DNA of 64,000 nucleotides from Rhizobium sp. LC145 (GCF_001005825.1 NZ_LBHV01000004.1:1-64000); one strand, 5' to 3'. Positions 27,111 through 35,603 are shown, counted from the first letter of the stretch. A program made the numbers and translations. The notes: a model not told the origin generated them from the sequence alone.

Positions 27111-27845
27111 ATGCTTGGAATCGACTGGCTGAAAACCGATTATCGCACGCTTTTCCGATTGACGGGTGACGGGCGCATCGAGCGCGAGAACGATCCGGAC
27201 AATTCGCCCGGTCCTCGGCTCTGGCTCTCCGGATGCGAGGAAGGAAATGTCTTCGGCCTGCACGCCGATCTGCCCGACGATATCGTCACCGAACTGGAAA
27301 GCCTGGCGGCCGACGAGCCCCCATTTCTCCATCCGGCAAACCCGAAGCATCTCGAACGCTATCTGTCCCTATTGGGGAGCCACACTCCGGTCGCCCACAA
27401 TTTCGGCCTCATCTACGAACTGCCGAATGGACTGTCCTACGCGACGGGCGCTCGGCTGATCGGCAGCGATTCCGAGGAGGGCCGCGAACTTGCTCGATCC
27501 CTGTCTCAGACCGGGATGCCCGAGAGCCTGCGTGAGCTTGGCTTCCACGGCGTGGATGATTTCTGGCAACCCTGGTGCGTCGCCATCGCCGGCGGTGAAA
27601 TCGCATCCATCGCGTTCGCCGCCCGGCTGTCGGATGTCGGGGCGGAACTCGGTCTGGTAACGGCCAAGGCCTTCAGGGGGCAAGGCCACGCCGCGGCGGC
27701 GACCGCCGGCTGGTCACGCCTGCCTTCGCTTCGATCCCGCACTCTTTTCTACAGCACGGACCGCGGCAACATCTCCTCGCAGCGCGTCGCCGCCCGCCTC
27801 GGACTTCGGCTTCGTGGCGCAAGCCTGCGGATAACCGCTCAGTAA
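27111..27845 (+). CDS. GNAT-family N-acetyltransferase
   Basis: A 244-aa protein with a C-terminal acetyltransferase domain; the acetyl-CoA loop is seen as LVTAKAFRGQGHAAAATAGW and is followed by FYSTDRGNISSQRVAARLGLRLRG, the classic end of the fold. The N-terminal 100 residues are a separate, less conserved segment. It starts 13 bp after the DUF4087 stop, so the two may be cotranscribed. Its stop overlaps the convergent kinase gene by seven bases. Substrate unknown. Confidence 0.82.
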   Translation: MLGIDWLKTDYRTLFRLTGDGRIERENDPDNSPGPRLWLSGCEEGNVFGLHADLPDDIVTELESLAADEPPFLHPANPKHLERYLSLLGSHTPVAHNFGLIYELPNGLSYATGARLIGSDSEEGRELARSLSQTGMPESLRELGFHGVDDFWQPWCVAIAGGEIASIAFAARLSDVGAELGLVTAKAFRGQGHAAAATAGWSRLPSLRSRTLFYSTDRGNISSQRVAARLGLRLRGASLRITAQ

Positions 27846-28681
27846 TCGGCGCTTCGCACCTGCCGGATGACGGCTGCGATCGCCAGGTCGCGGCGCTCCT
27901 CGTCAGTGCCGCCGCCGTCGCCCGCGTTCCAGGCCGCCGAGAGGCAGCCATAGGCATAGGCCTGATCGAGCAGGCGGCGCGGGTCCAGAGACAATGCGCG
28001 CGAAAAGGCATCCGCCATTTGCGCCACCCTTTGAGGGTCGAGGCAAAGGTCATCCCGGCTCGCCGGATCATAGAACATGTTCGCGACGCCGAAGCCGACC
28101 TCCCCCACGAGCCCGACGGGATCGATCACCACCCAGCCGCGCTCGGAGAGCAGGATGTTCTCGTGGTGCAGGTCGCCGTGCAGCCCCGTGATGTCGCGCG
28201 CATCGGAAAAGAGCCGGTCGGCGATCGCGGCCGCCTGCACATAGTCGGTCTTCAGACCCGCCGCCTGATCCTGCCGCGCCCGCTCGAACAGTGCCTCGAA
28301 GCGATCCCTGACGGGAAGCAAGGCGGACGGCAGGGGCTCACCCGACGGCGCGTGGAGCTCGACAGCAAGCTCAGCCGCTATCTCCGTCGCCTGGTTGTCC
28401 CCTTCGTCCGCGACCACATGGGAAAGCATGCGCTCGCCGGCATATTCGAGAAGCATGCTGTTCTTCTCCCGGCCGAGCAGCCGAGCGGCTCCCTTGCCGT
28501 TGCGCCACGCGAGGTAATCGGCGCCGCGCAGCTCGTCGGCAATGTCCTCGATGGGTTTCAGATCCTTGATGATCGCCGGCGAGCCGTCCGCCAGTCGGAC
28601 TTTCCAGATGCGGCTCGAAAAAGTGTCGGCGATCAGGGAGGGATCGGTGATGTTCCAATGGGACGGGAAAACAGGCGTCAT
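27839..28681 (-). CDS. APH(6)-type aminoglycoside/hydroxyurea kinase
   Basis: A 280-aa kinase of the APH(6)/Hur family, which phosphorylates streptomycin-type aminoglycosides or hydroxyurea. The Brenner motif H168-G-D170-LHHEN and the D187-P-x-G190 metal motif are present, as well as WKVRLADGSPAIIKDL near the N-terminus with the ATP-binding Lys. It is chromosomal, with base composition like its neighbours and no mobile element nearby, so it is more likely an intrinsic housekeeping or cryptic resistance gene than a recently acquired one. Confidence 0.82.
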   Translation of the reverse strand: MTPVFPSHWNITDPSLIADTFSSRIWKVRLADGSPAIIKDLKPIEDIADELRGADYLAWRNGKGAARLLGREKNSMLLEYAGERMLSHVVADEGDNQATEIAAELAVELHAPSGEPLPSALLPVRDRFEALFERARQDQAAGLKTDYVQAAAIADRLFSDARDITGLHGDLHHENILLSERGWVVIDPVGLVGEVGFGVANMFYDPASRDDLCLDPQRVAQMADAFSRALSLDPRRLLDQAYAYGCLSAAWNAGDGGGTDEERRDLAIAAVIRQVRSADY

Positions 28682-28769
28682 GATCTGCTCGGAATACGCT
28701 TTATCTTGGATGGCAACCGCTCACAGCTAGTGAGCGCCTGGGCGCTCCGCAATGGCGGCTCGTCGCTCC

Positions 28770-30422
28770 TCACACCCTTGCGCAGAACACGTCGAGCGCA
28801 TCGAGCTTCACCACGCCCTTTTCGAGCACCGACGGGAAATCCGGCATCGACACCGGCAGGCAATCCGCCACCCGTTCCGGCAGGCGGAATTCCTGCGGCT
28901 CGCGGGTCAGATTGAAGACGAAGAGCAGCTTCTCGCCGCCCTTTTCGCGTACGAAGGCGAGCAGGTCCTGGCCATGGGTGTCGAGGAAGGTCATGTCGCC
29001 GTCGATCAGCGGCGGATGCCCCTTCCGGAAAGCGAGCGCCCGTCGATAATGGTGGAGAACGGATTCGTCTCTCTCCTCCTGGGTGTCCACGGCGCGGGCC
29101 GCATGGTCCTGCGGCACCGGAAGCCAGGTCTTCGAGCCCGCCGTGAAGCCGGCATGCGGCTCGCCGCTTTCCCAGGGCATCGGCGTGCGGCATCCGTCGC
29201 GCCCCTTGAAGGCCGGCCAGAAGCGGATGCCGTAGGGGTCGCGCAGGTCCTCGAAGGCGAGTTCCGCCTCGGCCAGCCCCAGTTCTTCGCCCTGGTAGAG
29301 GCAGATCGAGCCGCGCAGCACCGTCAGCAGCGTGATGGAGAGCTTGGCGACGCGGTCGCGCTCCTCCGCCGACTTGGCAAAGCGGGTCACGTGGCGCACC
29401 ACGTCATGGTTGGAAAAGGCCCAGCACACCCAGCCATTGGTGACGATATCGTGCACCGTCGACATCACCCGCCGGATATAGGCCGCCGAAAAGGCCGGGC
29501 CCAAGAGGTCGAAGGTGTAACACATGTGCAGCTTGTCGTTGCCGCTGGTATAGATGGCGGGCGTCGTCAGCGAACGCGGTCCGTCGCCCCCCTCGCCCCC
29601 CGTCGCGCGCCCGCCATAGCTGTCGAGCAGCGCCCGCAGCCGCTTCAGGAACTCGATGTTCTCCGGCTGACTCTTGTCGTAGAGGTGGTTCTGCATCGAA
29701 TAGGGATTGGTGTCGGATTCCAGCCCCGCCGTCGCCGCGTCGTAGACCATCGGCGGATTGTTCCTAAGCTGCTTGTCGTGGAAATAGTAGTTCACGGTGT
29801 CGAGCCGGAACCCGTCCACCCCCCGGTCCAGCCAGAACCTCACCGTGTCCAGCAGCGCGTCCTGTACCTCCGGATTGTGGAAGTTGAGATCGGGCTGCGA
29901 GATCAGGAAATTGTGCATGTAATATTGCCGGCGCACGCCGTCCCATTCCCAGCCCGGCCCGCCGAAGATCGAAAGCCAGTTGTTCGGCACCGTCCCATCC
30001 GGCTTCGGATCGGCCCAGACATACCAGTCCGCCTTCGGATTGGTGCGGCTCGAGCGGCTTTCGATGAACCAGGGATGGCGGTCGGAAGTGTGGGAGATCA
30101 CCTGGTCGATGATGACCTTGAGACCGTGCCGGTGGGCCTCCTCCATCATCTCGTCGAAATCGGCGAGCGTCCCGAACATCGGATCGACATTGCAATAGTC
30201 GGAAACATCGTAGCCCATGTCGGCCATGGGCGAGGTGAAGAAGGGCGAAAGCCAGATCGCGTCGACGCCGAGCGAGGCGATATGGGGAAGCCTGGCGGTA
30301 ATGCCCTTGATGTCGCCAATCCCGTCGCCGGTCGTATCCTGGAAGGAACGTGGATAGACCTGATAGATGACCGCGCCGCGCCACCAATCCGCATCGACCT
30401 GCCTGCCTGCTTCCGTCGCCAT
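28770..30422 (-). CDS. GH13 alpha-glucosidase (AglA-like)
   Basis: A 550-aa alpha-amylase-family enzyme of the oligo-1,6-glucosidase/alpha-glucosidase subfamily. Catalytic residues are visible: nucleophile D208 (DGFRLD), acid E277 in GGEGGD, and the stabilising D340 in FSNHD. The N-terminus WWRGAVIYQVYPRSFQDTTGDGIGDIKG is diagnostic. There is no signal peptide, so it acts in the cytosol on imported disaccharides or oligosaccharides, as AglA does in Sinorhizobium. No ABC sugar transporter (aglEFGK) is adjacent in this window. Confidence 0.92.
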   Translation of the reverse strand: MATEAGRQVDADWWRGAVIYQVYPRSFQDTTGDGIGDIKGITARLPHIASLGVDAIWLSPFFTSPMADMGYDVSDYCNVDPMFGTLADFDEMMEEAHRHGLKVIIDQVISHTSDRHPWFIESRSSRTNPKADWYVWADPKPDGTVPNNWLSIFGGPGWEWDGVRRQYYMHNFLISQPDLNFHNPEVQDALLDTVRFWLDRGVDGFRLDTVNYYFHDKQLRNNPPMVYDAATAGLESDTNPYSMQNHLYDKSQPENIEFLKRLRALLDSYGGRATGGEGGDGPRSLTTPAIYTSGNDKLHMCYTFDLLGPAFSAAYIRRVMSTVHDIVTNGWVCWAFSNHDVVRHVTRFAKSAEERDRVAKLSITLLTVLRGSICLYQGEELGLAEAELAFEDLRDPYGIRFWPAFKGRDGCRTPMPWESGEPHAGFTAGSKTWLPVPQDHAARAVDTQEERDESVLHHYRRALAFRKGHPPLIDGDMTFLDTHGQDLLAFVREKGGEKLLFVFNLTREPQEFRLPERVADCLPVSMPDFPSVLEKGVVKLDALDVFCARV

Positions 30423-30567
30423 TCTCGATGTCTCCTTTCCTGCTCCGCCTGTTCCAACCTAGAGTTCTGGGCGCGAAAGACAATTCAAAAGCAACTCGCC
30501 CTTCCTCCCTTGCCTTGGCACAAAGTTCGGCCTATTGCGGCTGGAAGGCGTGAGTGGAGGAACGGAA

Positions 30568-31479
30568 TTGGGCGGGCGTTTTCTATCGATCGGCGAATGC
30601 ATGGTGGAGCTGTCTCAGGCGGGCGAAGGCCTGCTGCGCAAGGGCTTTGCCGGCGATACCTTCAACACCGCGTGGTATGCCCGCGCCTGCCTGCCCGCCG
30701 AATGGTCGGTCGATTATTTCACCGTGCTCGGCGATGATCCCCTCTCCTCCGAAATGCTCACCTTCATGAAGGCGGGCGGCATCGGCACGGAAGCGATCCG
30801 CAGGATCGAGGGCAGGACGCCGGGCCTCTATCTCATCACGCTCAGGAACGGCGAGCGCACCTTCAGCTACTGGCGCGATACGGCGGCGGCGAAGAAACTC
30901 GCCGATGATGCTGATCATCTGCGCCGCTCGCTGGAGGCGGCTGATATTCTCTATTTCTCGGGCATCACGCTCGGCATCCTGGCGCCGGAAGCGGTCGAAA
31001 CCCTGCTGGCGGAGCTGCGCCGCGCCCGCGCCGCGGGAAAACGTGTCGTCTTCGATCCGAACATCCGCCCGCGCCTCTGGCCGGGCAAGGATTACATGCT
31101 GAGGACGATCGAGGCCGGCGCCCGCGCCGCCAATCTCGTCCTGCCGAGCTTCGATGACGAGACCGCCCATTTCGGCGATGCCACGATTGCCGAAACGATC
31201 GCCCGCTATCACGCGCTGGGCGTCGAGAACGTGGTGGTGAAGAACGGCGCCGAGGGCGCGACGCTGAGCTTCGGCGGCGGCACGAGCCATGTGCCGGCGG
31301 TCGGCGTCCAGAATGTCGTGGATACCACCAGCGCCGGCGACAGCTTCAACGGCGGCTTCCTGTCGCGGCTGGTGCGCGGCGCTTCCCCGGAAGACGCCGC
31401 GGCTTACGGAGCGGCGGTGGCGGCCGTCGTCGTCGGCCACCACGGCGCGCTCATCAACCCGGCATTGCTGCCAAGCTGA
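30568..31479 (+). CDS. kdgK: PfkB-family sugar kinase, likely 2-keto-3-deoxygluconate kinase
   Basis: A 303-aa kinase. The start is taken as TTG at 30568 because GGAGG (30556-30560) sits six to seven bases before it; the frame stays open to 30535 without a better signal. PfkB landmarks: FLSIGECMVEL, GFAGDTFNTAWYAR, the KDG-kinase-like TPGLYLITLRNGERTFSYWRDTAAA, and the anion-hole/catalytic DTTSAGDSFNGGFL with Asp258. The likely step is KDG to KDPG in the Entner-Doudoroff branch for hexuronates. No kdgA or uxu genes are adjacent. Confidence 0.88.
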   Translation: MGGRFLSIGECMVELSQAGEGLLRKGFAGDTFNTAWYARACLPAEWSVDYFTVLGDDPLSSEMLTFMKAGGIGTEAIRRIEGRTPGLYLITLRNGERTFSYWRDTAAAKKLADDADHLRRSLEAADILYFSGITLGILAPEAVETLLAELRRARAAGKRVVFDPNIRPRLWPGKDYMLRTIEAGARAANLVLPSFDDETAHFGDATIAETIARYHALGVENVVVKNGAEGATLSFGGGTSHVPAVGVQNVVDTTSAGDSFNGGFLSRLVRGASPEDAAAYGAAVAAVVVGHHGALINPALLPS

Positions 31480-31495
31480 TCCATGCCGCCTGCGG

Positions 31496-31909
31496 CTACT
31501 CGCTGGCCCCGGCTGCGCTCATATCCATCCACGCCGCCTCGAAGACATGGCCATCCGGGTCCTCGAAACTGCGCAGATACATGAAGCCCATGTCCTGCGG
31601 CTCGCGGATATCGCCCTTGCCTCCGGCAGCCGCCGCGGCTTCGATGATGGCATCCACCTCCTCGCGGCTGTCGCGCGACAGTGCGATCAGCATGCCCACC
31701 GTCTCGCGTGAGTTTGCAAGCGGCTTGGTCGTAAAGGTCTTGAAATAATCGACCGCCAGCAGCTGGAACGTGATCGTCTCGGACCACACCATCGATGCGG
31801 AATTCTCGTCGCTGAACTCCTCGTTCTTTCGGCAACCGATCGCCTCGTAGAAGCGGGTGGAAGCGGCGATGTCCTTCACCGGCAGGTTCAGAAAGATCAT
31901 TTTCGGCAT
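31496..31909 (-). CDS. VOC-family (glyoxalase/bleomycin-resistance-like) protein
   Basis: A 137-aa vicinal-oxygen-chelate fold protein: MIFLNLPVKDIAASTRFYEAIG at the start and FMYLRSFEDPDGHVFEAAW with the metal-binding Glu at the end. This subgroup, with LAVDYFKTF and SRDSREEVDAII, is often annotated as lactoylglutathione lyase-like but lacks demonstrated activity. AGGAG precedes the ATG. It lies 42 bp after the cupin gene on the same strand; both probably form the operon controlled by the MarR regulator. Confidence 0.8.
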   Translation of the reverse strand: MPKMIFLNLPVKDIAASTRFYEAIGCRKNEEFSDENSASMVWSETITFQLLAVDYFKTFTTKPLANSRETVGMLIALSRDSREEVDAIIEAAAAAGGKGDIREPQDMGFMYLRSFEDPDGHVFEAAWMDMSAAGASE

Positions 31910-31951
31910 TTCGATTCTCCTCTCAATAACTTGCGCTAGTTAGTTTTCGTA

Positions 31952-32287
31952 TCACACGAGTTCCTGCACGATCCTGTCGCAGGGGTGGATGCAGACGAGT
32001 TCGAGCCGGTCCGCCCCGACGTTCTCGAAGCGATGGGGGATATTGGCCGCCGCGACGACGATATCGCCCGGATAGCCCCGCATCCTGTCATCGCCGATGG
32101 TGAACTCGGCTTCGCCTTTCCTGACGACCCAGGTCTCCGAATAGGGATGCACATGTAGCGCCGCCCCCCGGCCGGGTTCCGCATCCACCAGGAAAAACGA
32201 CACCTGAGCGCCGAAATCATGTCCTTCGAAACGAACCGTGCGGCTCTGGCCGGGCTGCGGTTCCTTGTGTCGTAGCACCTTGAACAT
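31952..32287 (-). CDS. Cupin-domain protein
   Basis: A 111-aa single-cupin protein. The ATG at 32287 (MFKVLRHKEPQ) has GGAGG eight bases upstream; the longer frame to 32326 reaches into the operator region. Metal-site residues are in ALHVHPYSETWVVRKGEAEFTIG (two His and Glu) and NIPHRFENVG (His). Single cupins like this often bind or modify small molecules. It is divergent from the MarR gene across three palindromes, so it is a strong candidate target of that regulator. Confidence 0.82.
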   Translation of the reverse strand: MFKVLRHKEPQPGQSRTVRFEGHDFGAQVSFFLVDAEPGRGAALHVHPYSETWVVRKGEAEFTIGDDRMRGYPGDIVVAAANIPHRFENVGADRLELVCIHPCDRIVQELV

Positions 32288-32317
32288 CGGCTTGCCTCCC
32301 TCTCTCGAACGGTGATT

Positions 32318-32385
32318 TATCTTCACGAGAAGATATATGCCATCGAACTATCTTCACGTCAGATATTTATCTTCCTATCAAGATA
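32318..32385. promoter_or_regulatory. Three MarR-type operator palindromes
   Basis: Three related inverted repeats lie in the 158-bp divergent region: TATCTTC-ACGA-GAAGATA (32318-32335), TATCT-N7-AGATA (32349-32365) and TATCTT-CCTATC-AAGATA (32368-32385). Their shared half-site TATCTT/AAGATA and spacing (19-31 bp between starts) fit cooperative binding of the MarR protein encoded next to them, controlling both its own gene and the cupin-VOC operon. Confidence 0.75.
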
Positions 32386-32445
32386 TATTGGCCCCGAATG
32401 AATCAGCGTGTATGTTTCACCCCAATGAATATCTGTGAGGCAGGC

Positions 32446-33018
32446 ATGATGGAGCGAAAAGAGGATCGGGCGGGGCTGGACCATGTCGACCGTCGGCGCC
32501 GGCAATGGGCGCGGGAACTGCCCGATCTCGACACCGAGCCGATGGCAATCCTGGGACGCGCGTTCCGGCTGGGAAACATGGTGCGGCCAAGCATCGAGGC
32601 GACATTCGCCGGTTTCGACCTCGACCGGGGAGAATTCGATGTGATCGCGACGCTCCGCCGCTCCGGCCCGCCCTATCGGCTGACCCCGACGGAGATATAT
32701 TCCTCGCTGATGATCTCGTCCGGCGGCCTCACCCACAGGCTCGACCGGCTGGAAAAGGCCGGCCTGATCCGACGCGAGAAATCGCCGCGCGACGGCCGTA
32801 GCCTGCTGGTGGCGCTGACGGAAGCCGGCGCGGCCCGCGCCGAGGAGGCTTTCCGCGCGGACATGGCGAGCGAGGCCGGGTTCCTTCGGTCCCTGGACGC
32901 CATGGAGCGAGAGCAGCTCGCGAGCCTGCTGCGAAAGCTCATCCTGGGCATAGAGAGCGATATGGCCGAAAAAGAAAAAGCAGAAGAAGACGGGCGGCCT
33001 ACCCGGTCCGGAACGTAA
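32446..33018 (+). CDS. MarR-family regulator
   Basis: A 190-aa winged-helix regulator: ATFAGFDLDRGEFDVIATLRRSGPPYRLTPTEIYSSLMISSGGLTHRLDRLEKAGLIRRE covers the DNA-binding helices, and SPRDGRSLLVALTEAGAARAEE the wing. The ATG at 32446 (MMERKEDR) has GAGGCAGG upstream; the frame extends to an ATG at 32398, but that lies beside the operators. It is likely autoregulated through the three palindromes. The last 20 bp overlap the convergent OsmC gene. Confidence 0.87.
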   Translation: MMERKEDRAGLDHVDRRRRQWARELPDLDTEPMAILGRAFRLGNMVRPSIEATFAGFDLDRGEFDVIATLRRSGPPYRLTPTEIYSSLMISSGGLTHRLDRLEKAGLIRREKSPRDGRSLLVALTEAGAARAEEAFRADMASEAGFLRSLDAMEREQLASLLRKLILGIESDMAEKEKAEEDGRPTRSGT

Positions 33019-33403
33019 CCGGAAATCCCCTCATCACGGAATTCGCTACAGTGCAGACGCTCCGGGCCTGTTCGATCAGCGCTGCCGTATCGATGCCATC
33101 CGCAGCCTTGCAGTTCACCGCGAGATCGGCGCCCACCGCCACCAGCGGGAAGCCGTCGAGCTGCAGCGTCACCTCCACCGCGATCTCCTCGATCGCGATC
33201 CCCATTTCATGTCCGGCATATCTCAGATCGTTGCAGAAGCAGCCGCCGATAGCGAGCGCCAGCAATTGCGCTCCGTTGAAGCCGAGGCCCTGGCCGCCGG
33301 CCTTCCCCTCCGGCCTGTCGACGACCAGCGTGTGGCTTCCCGCCCAGCCCAGGGCCGCCTCGGTGCCGGCGACATTGCGAAGCTCGACCGTGGACGAGAT
33401 CAT
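32999..33403 (-). CDS. OsmC-family protein
   Basis: A 134-aa protein of the OsmC/Ohr fold: LGFNGAQLLALAIGGCFCNDLRYAGHEMG contains the conserved Cys (GGCFCND), and the second conserved Cys is in ARSVCTVANSV. These are the peroxidatic and resolving Cys of organic hydroperoxide reductases, so peroxide detoxification is likely. The ATG at 33403 has AGGAGG five bases upstream; a GTG two codons earlier overlaps that site. Its end overlaps the MarR gene. Whether that regulator also controls it is not clear. Confidence 0.8.
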   Translation of the reverse strand: MISSTVELRNVAGTEAALGWAGSHTLVVDRPEGKAGGQGLGFNGAQLLALAIGGCFCNDLRYAGHEMGIAIEEIAVEVTLQLDGFPLVAVGADLAVNCKAADGIDTAALIEQARSVCTVANSVMRGFPVTFRTG

Positions 33404-33570
33404 CGCCACCTCCTCTCCTCATGGCGCTCGATGATCCCACCATTCGGCAAGGCGCGCAATCCGAGGGCATCGAGCGCTGACATCACGTTGTAACAATCTT
33501 CTCCGATAGAGGCGCCAGAACCGCCGGAACCGAGTGAGTCGTGGCCGGCAAATCACGGGCTGGCCGTTCC

Positions 33571-34635
33571 ATGACGAAGATCACCATCGTGACGGATGCT
33601 TGGTATCCCCAGGTGAACGGCGTGGTGCGCTCGATCGAGAGCACCAATCGCGAGCTCGCCCGCATGGGCGTCGATGTCGCCATGGTGACGCCGCAGAAAT
33701 TCGCGAGCATCCCCTGCCCGACCTATCCCGAAATCCGGCTTTCACTCGCGACCTTCCGTCAGGTGGCGAACGCGATCGAGGAATCCCGGCCCACCGCCGT
33801 GCATATCGCGACGGAAGGCCCGCTCGGCCTGCTCGCCCGCCGCTGGTGCCTGAAGAACCAGGTGCCCTTCTCCACCAGCTACCACACCCGCTTCCCCGAA
33901 TACGTGGCAGCGCGCTTCCCGATCCCGCTCCGCTTCCTGCACGCCTTCGTCCGCTGGTTCCACAATGCCGGCAACGGCTGCATGGTGGCGACCGCGAGCC
34001 TTGAGCGCGAGCTTTCGAAATTGGGATTGAAGAACCTGCTGCGCTGGAGCCGCGGCATAGATCAGGCGCAGTTCCGCCCGATGGAGCGCGAGGAGCGGCC
34101 CTTCGGCCTGCCGCGTCCCGTCTTCATGACGGTCGGCCGCGTCGCGGTCGAGAAGAACCTGCCGGCATTTCTCGGTCTCGACCTCCCCGGCTCGAAAGTG
34201 GTGGTCGGCGACGGTCCTGCCCGCGCCGAGCTTCAAAACCGCTATCCGAACGTGCTCTTCACCGGCATGAAGACCGGCGAGGATCTCGCCCGCGCCTACG
34301 CCCAGGCCGACGTCTTCGTCTTCCCGTCGAAGACCGATACATTCGGCAACACCATCCTGGAAGCATTGGCGAGCGGCGTGCCCGTGGCAGCCTACCCCGT
34401 CACCGGGCCGATCGATATCATCGAGGACGATTCCGGCGCCGGCGCGCTCCACGACGACTTGGGCAAGGCCTGCCTCGCCGCGCTCGACTGTTCGCCGGAG
34501 GATGCCCGCAGGCTCGCCCACAAGTTCTCCTGGGAAGCAGCGTCACGGCAATTCCTCGCCAATATCATGATTGCGCGTGATCGCCGTCCCGCCCTGACGC
34601 CGCCGGCTCCGGGCGCGCGTCCCTCCGCGGCGTGA
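33571..34635 (+). CDS. GT4-family glycosyltransferase
   Basis: A 354-aa cytosolic or membrane-surface glycosyltransferase with GT-B fold. The N-terminus MTKITIVTDAWYPQVNGVVRSIESTNREL is that of the diacylglycerol/phosphatidylinositol-type mannosyl or glucosyltransferases, and the nucleotide-sugar site is seen in FVFPSKTDTFGNTILEALASGVPVAAY (E-x7-E type). Likely job: transfer of a sugar to a lipid or envelope acceptor. Start: the ATG at 33571 begins the domain; a GTG at 33541 would add ten residues, and neither has a clear ribosome site. No other glycan genes are adjacent. Confidence 0.85.
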   Translation: MTKITIVTDAWYPQVNGVVRSIESTNRELARMGVDVAMVTPQKFASIPCPTYPEIRLSLATFRQVANAIEESRPTAVHIATEGPLGLLARRWCLKNQVPFSTSYHTRFPEYVAARFPIPLRFLHAFVRWFHNAGNGCMVATASLERELSKLGLKNLLRWSRGIDQAQFRPMEREERPFGLPRPVFMTVGRVAVEKNLPAFLGLDLPGSKVVVGDGPARAELQNRYPNVLFTGMKTGEDLARAYAQADVFVFPSKTDTFGNTILEALASGVPVAAYPVTGPIDIIEDDSGAGALHDDLGKACLAALDCSPEDARRLAHKFSWEAASRQFLANIMIARDRRPALTPPAPGARPSAA

Positions 34636-34694
34636 AGCCCCGGCCTGATCAAGGCTGAACGGGAAGAACCACCGAATAGATCAGTCGCTGCGGC

Positions 34695-34781
34695 TCAACC
34701 GCTCCGGCTGTCGCGCCAGGCGAAAAATGCAATGCCGCCAGCGGCAAGACAGACGGATGCCAGAAGACCGACAGTGATCAT
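34695..34781 (-). CDS. 28-residue single-helix membrane peptide
   Basis: On the minus strand a perfect ribosome site GGGAGGA, six bases before an ATG at 34781, opens a 28-codon frame: a hydrophobic helix of about 20 residues starting MITVGLLASVCLAAGGIAFF, then a charged tail AWRDSRSG. The composition (hydrophobic core, Trp-Arg at the interface, basic and acidic tail) is typical of real small membrane proteins. It is too short for ordinary gene finders. The rest of the 452-bp gap 34636-35087 holds only the imperfect repeat described next. Function unknown. Confidence 0.55.
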   Translation of the reverse strand: MITVGLLASVCLAAGGIAFFAWRDSRSG

Positions 34782-34885
34782 GAATATTCCTCCCAAGGAT
34801 CAAGTCGTGGGACGCCCTCCTGCGACCCGCGAACTATTGTCGCACTCGATCATGAACGAGGGAGGAATGCAAGCCTTGGTGGCGA

Positions 34886-35065
34886 ACAACTCACCTTCCG
34901 CAACAAGCAATCATCGATTGCAAAATATTTGTTGAACATCCTAGAGCTTTGGACGAGGATACGGGCGCGGAGGCTCCAAACCCGCTGCCTGCGCTTCACG
35001 GCGAGGGCGCTGCGAACCGAATGGGCAACTTTACCTCCGGCAACAATCAGGCGTCGATGCATCCA
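34886..35065. repeat. Imperfect 36-bp repeat pair upstream of CBM-like gene
   Basis: Sequences at about 34886-34922 and 35027-35062 align over 36 positions at roughly three quarters identity with small gaps (shared blocks CAACT, ACCT, GCAACAA, TCGAT, GCA). The first copy contains the palindrome GCAATC-atc-GATTGC (34907-34921). They lie upstream of the gene at 35088 and may be duplicated regulatory sites. Confidence 0.35.
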
Positions 35066-35087
35066 AGTTTAATCGAGCGATCTGGAG

Positions 35088-35603
35088 ATGAATATCGTGG
35101 CTCAGGATTTGATTGGAAACGGTAATTTCGAAGATGGCAATTTTGGCTGGAATTTCACCAGCGGAGGATCGAGCGTCGTCGGTGAAGAGGAAGTTATAAT
35201 CAGGAACAAGTACTGCAAGATATACCAGACTGAAGCCATATATCAGCCCGTCCCGCTCTCATCCGGTAAAACCTATACCCTCAGCTTCAACACGCGCAGC
35301 TCGCTTGGCGGAACGCTATCGGTGATGAAGCAGAACACCAATGATACCTATTGGAGCATCAAAATCTATCCGGCGCCGGGCACGGAATGGCAGAGCGAAA
35401 CGCATCCGTTCAGGGTAGAGACCAACTGGGAAGGGCCGCTCGTCATTCATTTCAGGGCCGCGCCGGGCAGCCCTGACCGCTTCCTTGAAATCGACAACGT
35501 CTCTCTTTTGGAAGGCACCAATCCTCGTAGTATCGCGGCTGCTCCTCCCGCCACCACTACAACGACGACAATCACAACAACTGTTACGATCACGACGACT
35601 TAA
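35088..35603 (+). CDS. CBM-like jelly-roll protein with Thr-rich tail
   Basis: A 171-aa protein that I do not recognise at family level. Residues 7-145 look like one carbohydrate-binding-module (CBM4/9-like) beta-sandwich: LIGNGNFEDGNFGWNF at the start, YQPVPLSSGKTYTLSFNTRSS, TNDTYWSIKIYPAPGTEW and a closing FLEIDNVSLLEG. It ends with a linker (PRSIAAAPPA) and a 16-residue Thr-rich beta tail TTTTTTITTTVTITTT. There is no signal peptide. GGAG abuts the ATG, while a GTG at 35097 has it nine bases upstream, so the start may be there. Base composition is more AT-rich than neighbouring genes. A surface or secreted sugar-binding role is a guess. Confidence 0.6.
   Translation: MNIVAQDLIGNGNFEDGNFGWNFTSGGSSVVGEEEVIIRNKYCKIYQTEAIYQPVPLSSGKTYTLSFNTRSSLGGTLSVMKQNTNDTYWSIKIYPAPGTEWQSETHPFRVETNWEGPLVIHFRAAPGSPDRFLEIDNVSLLEGTNPRSIAAAPPATTTTTTITTTVTITTT

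Noticed and set aside
28752-30737. 661-codon frame opposite the GH13 glucosidase
   Set aside because: Composition artefact; the minus-strand enzyme has all catalytic residues.
34861-34935. Plus-strand 22-codon frame after GAGGGAGGA
   Set aside because: The ribosome site directly touches the ATG and the peptide has no recognisable features.
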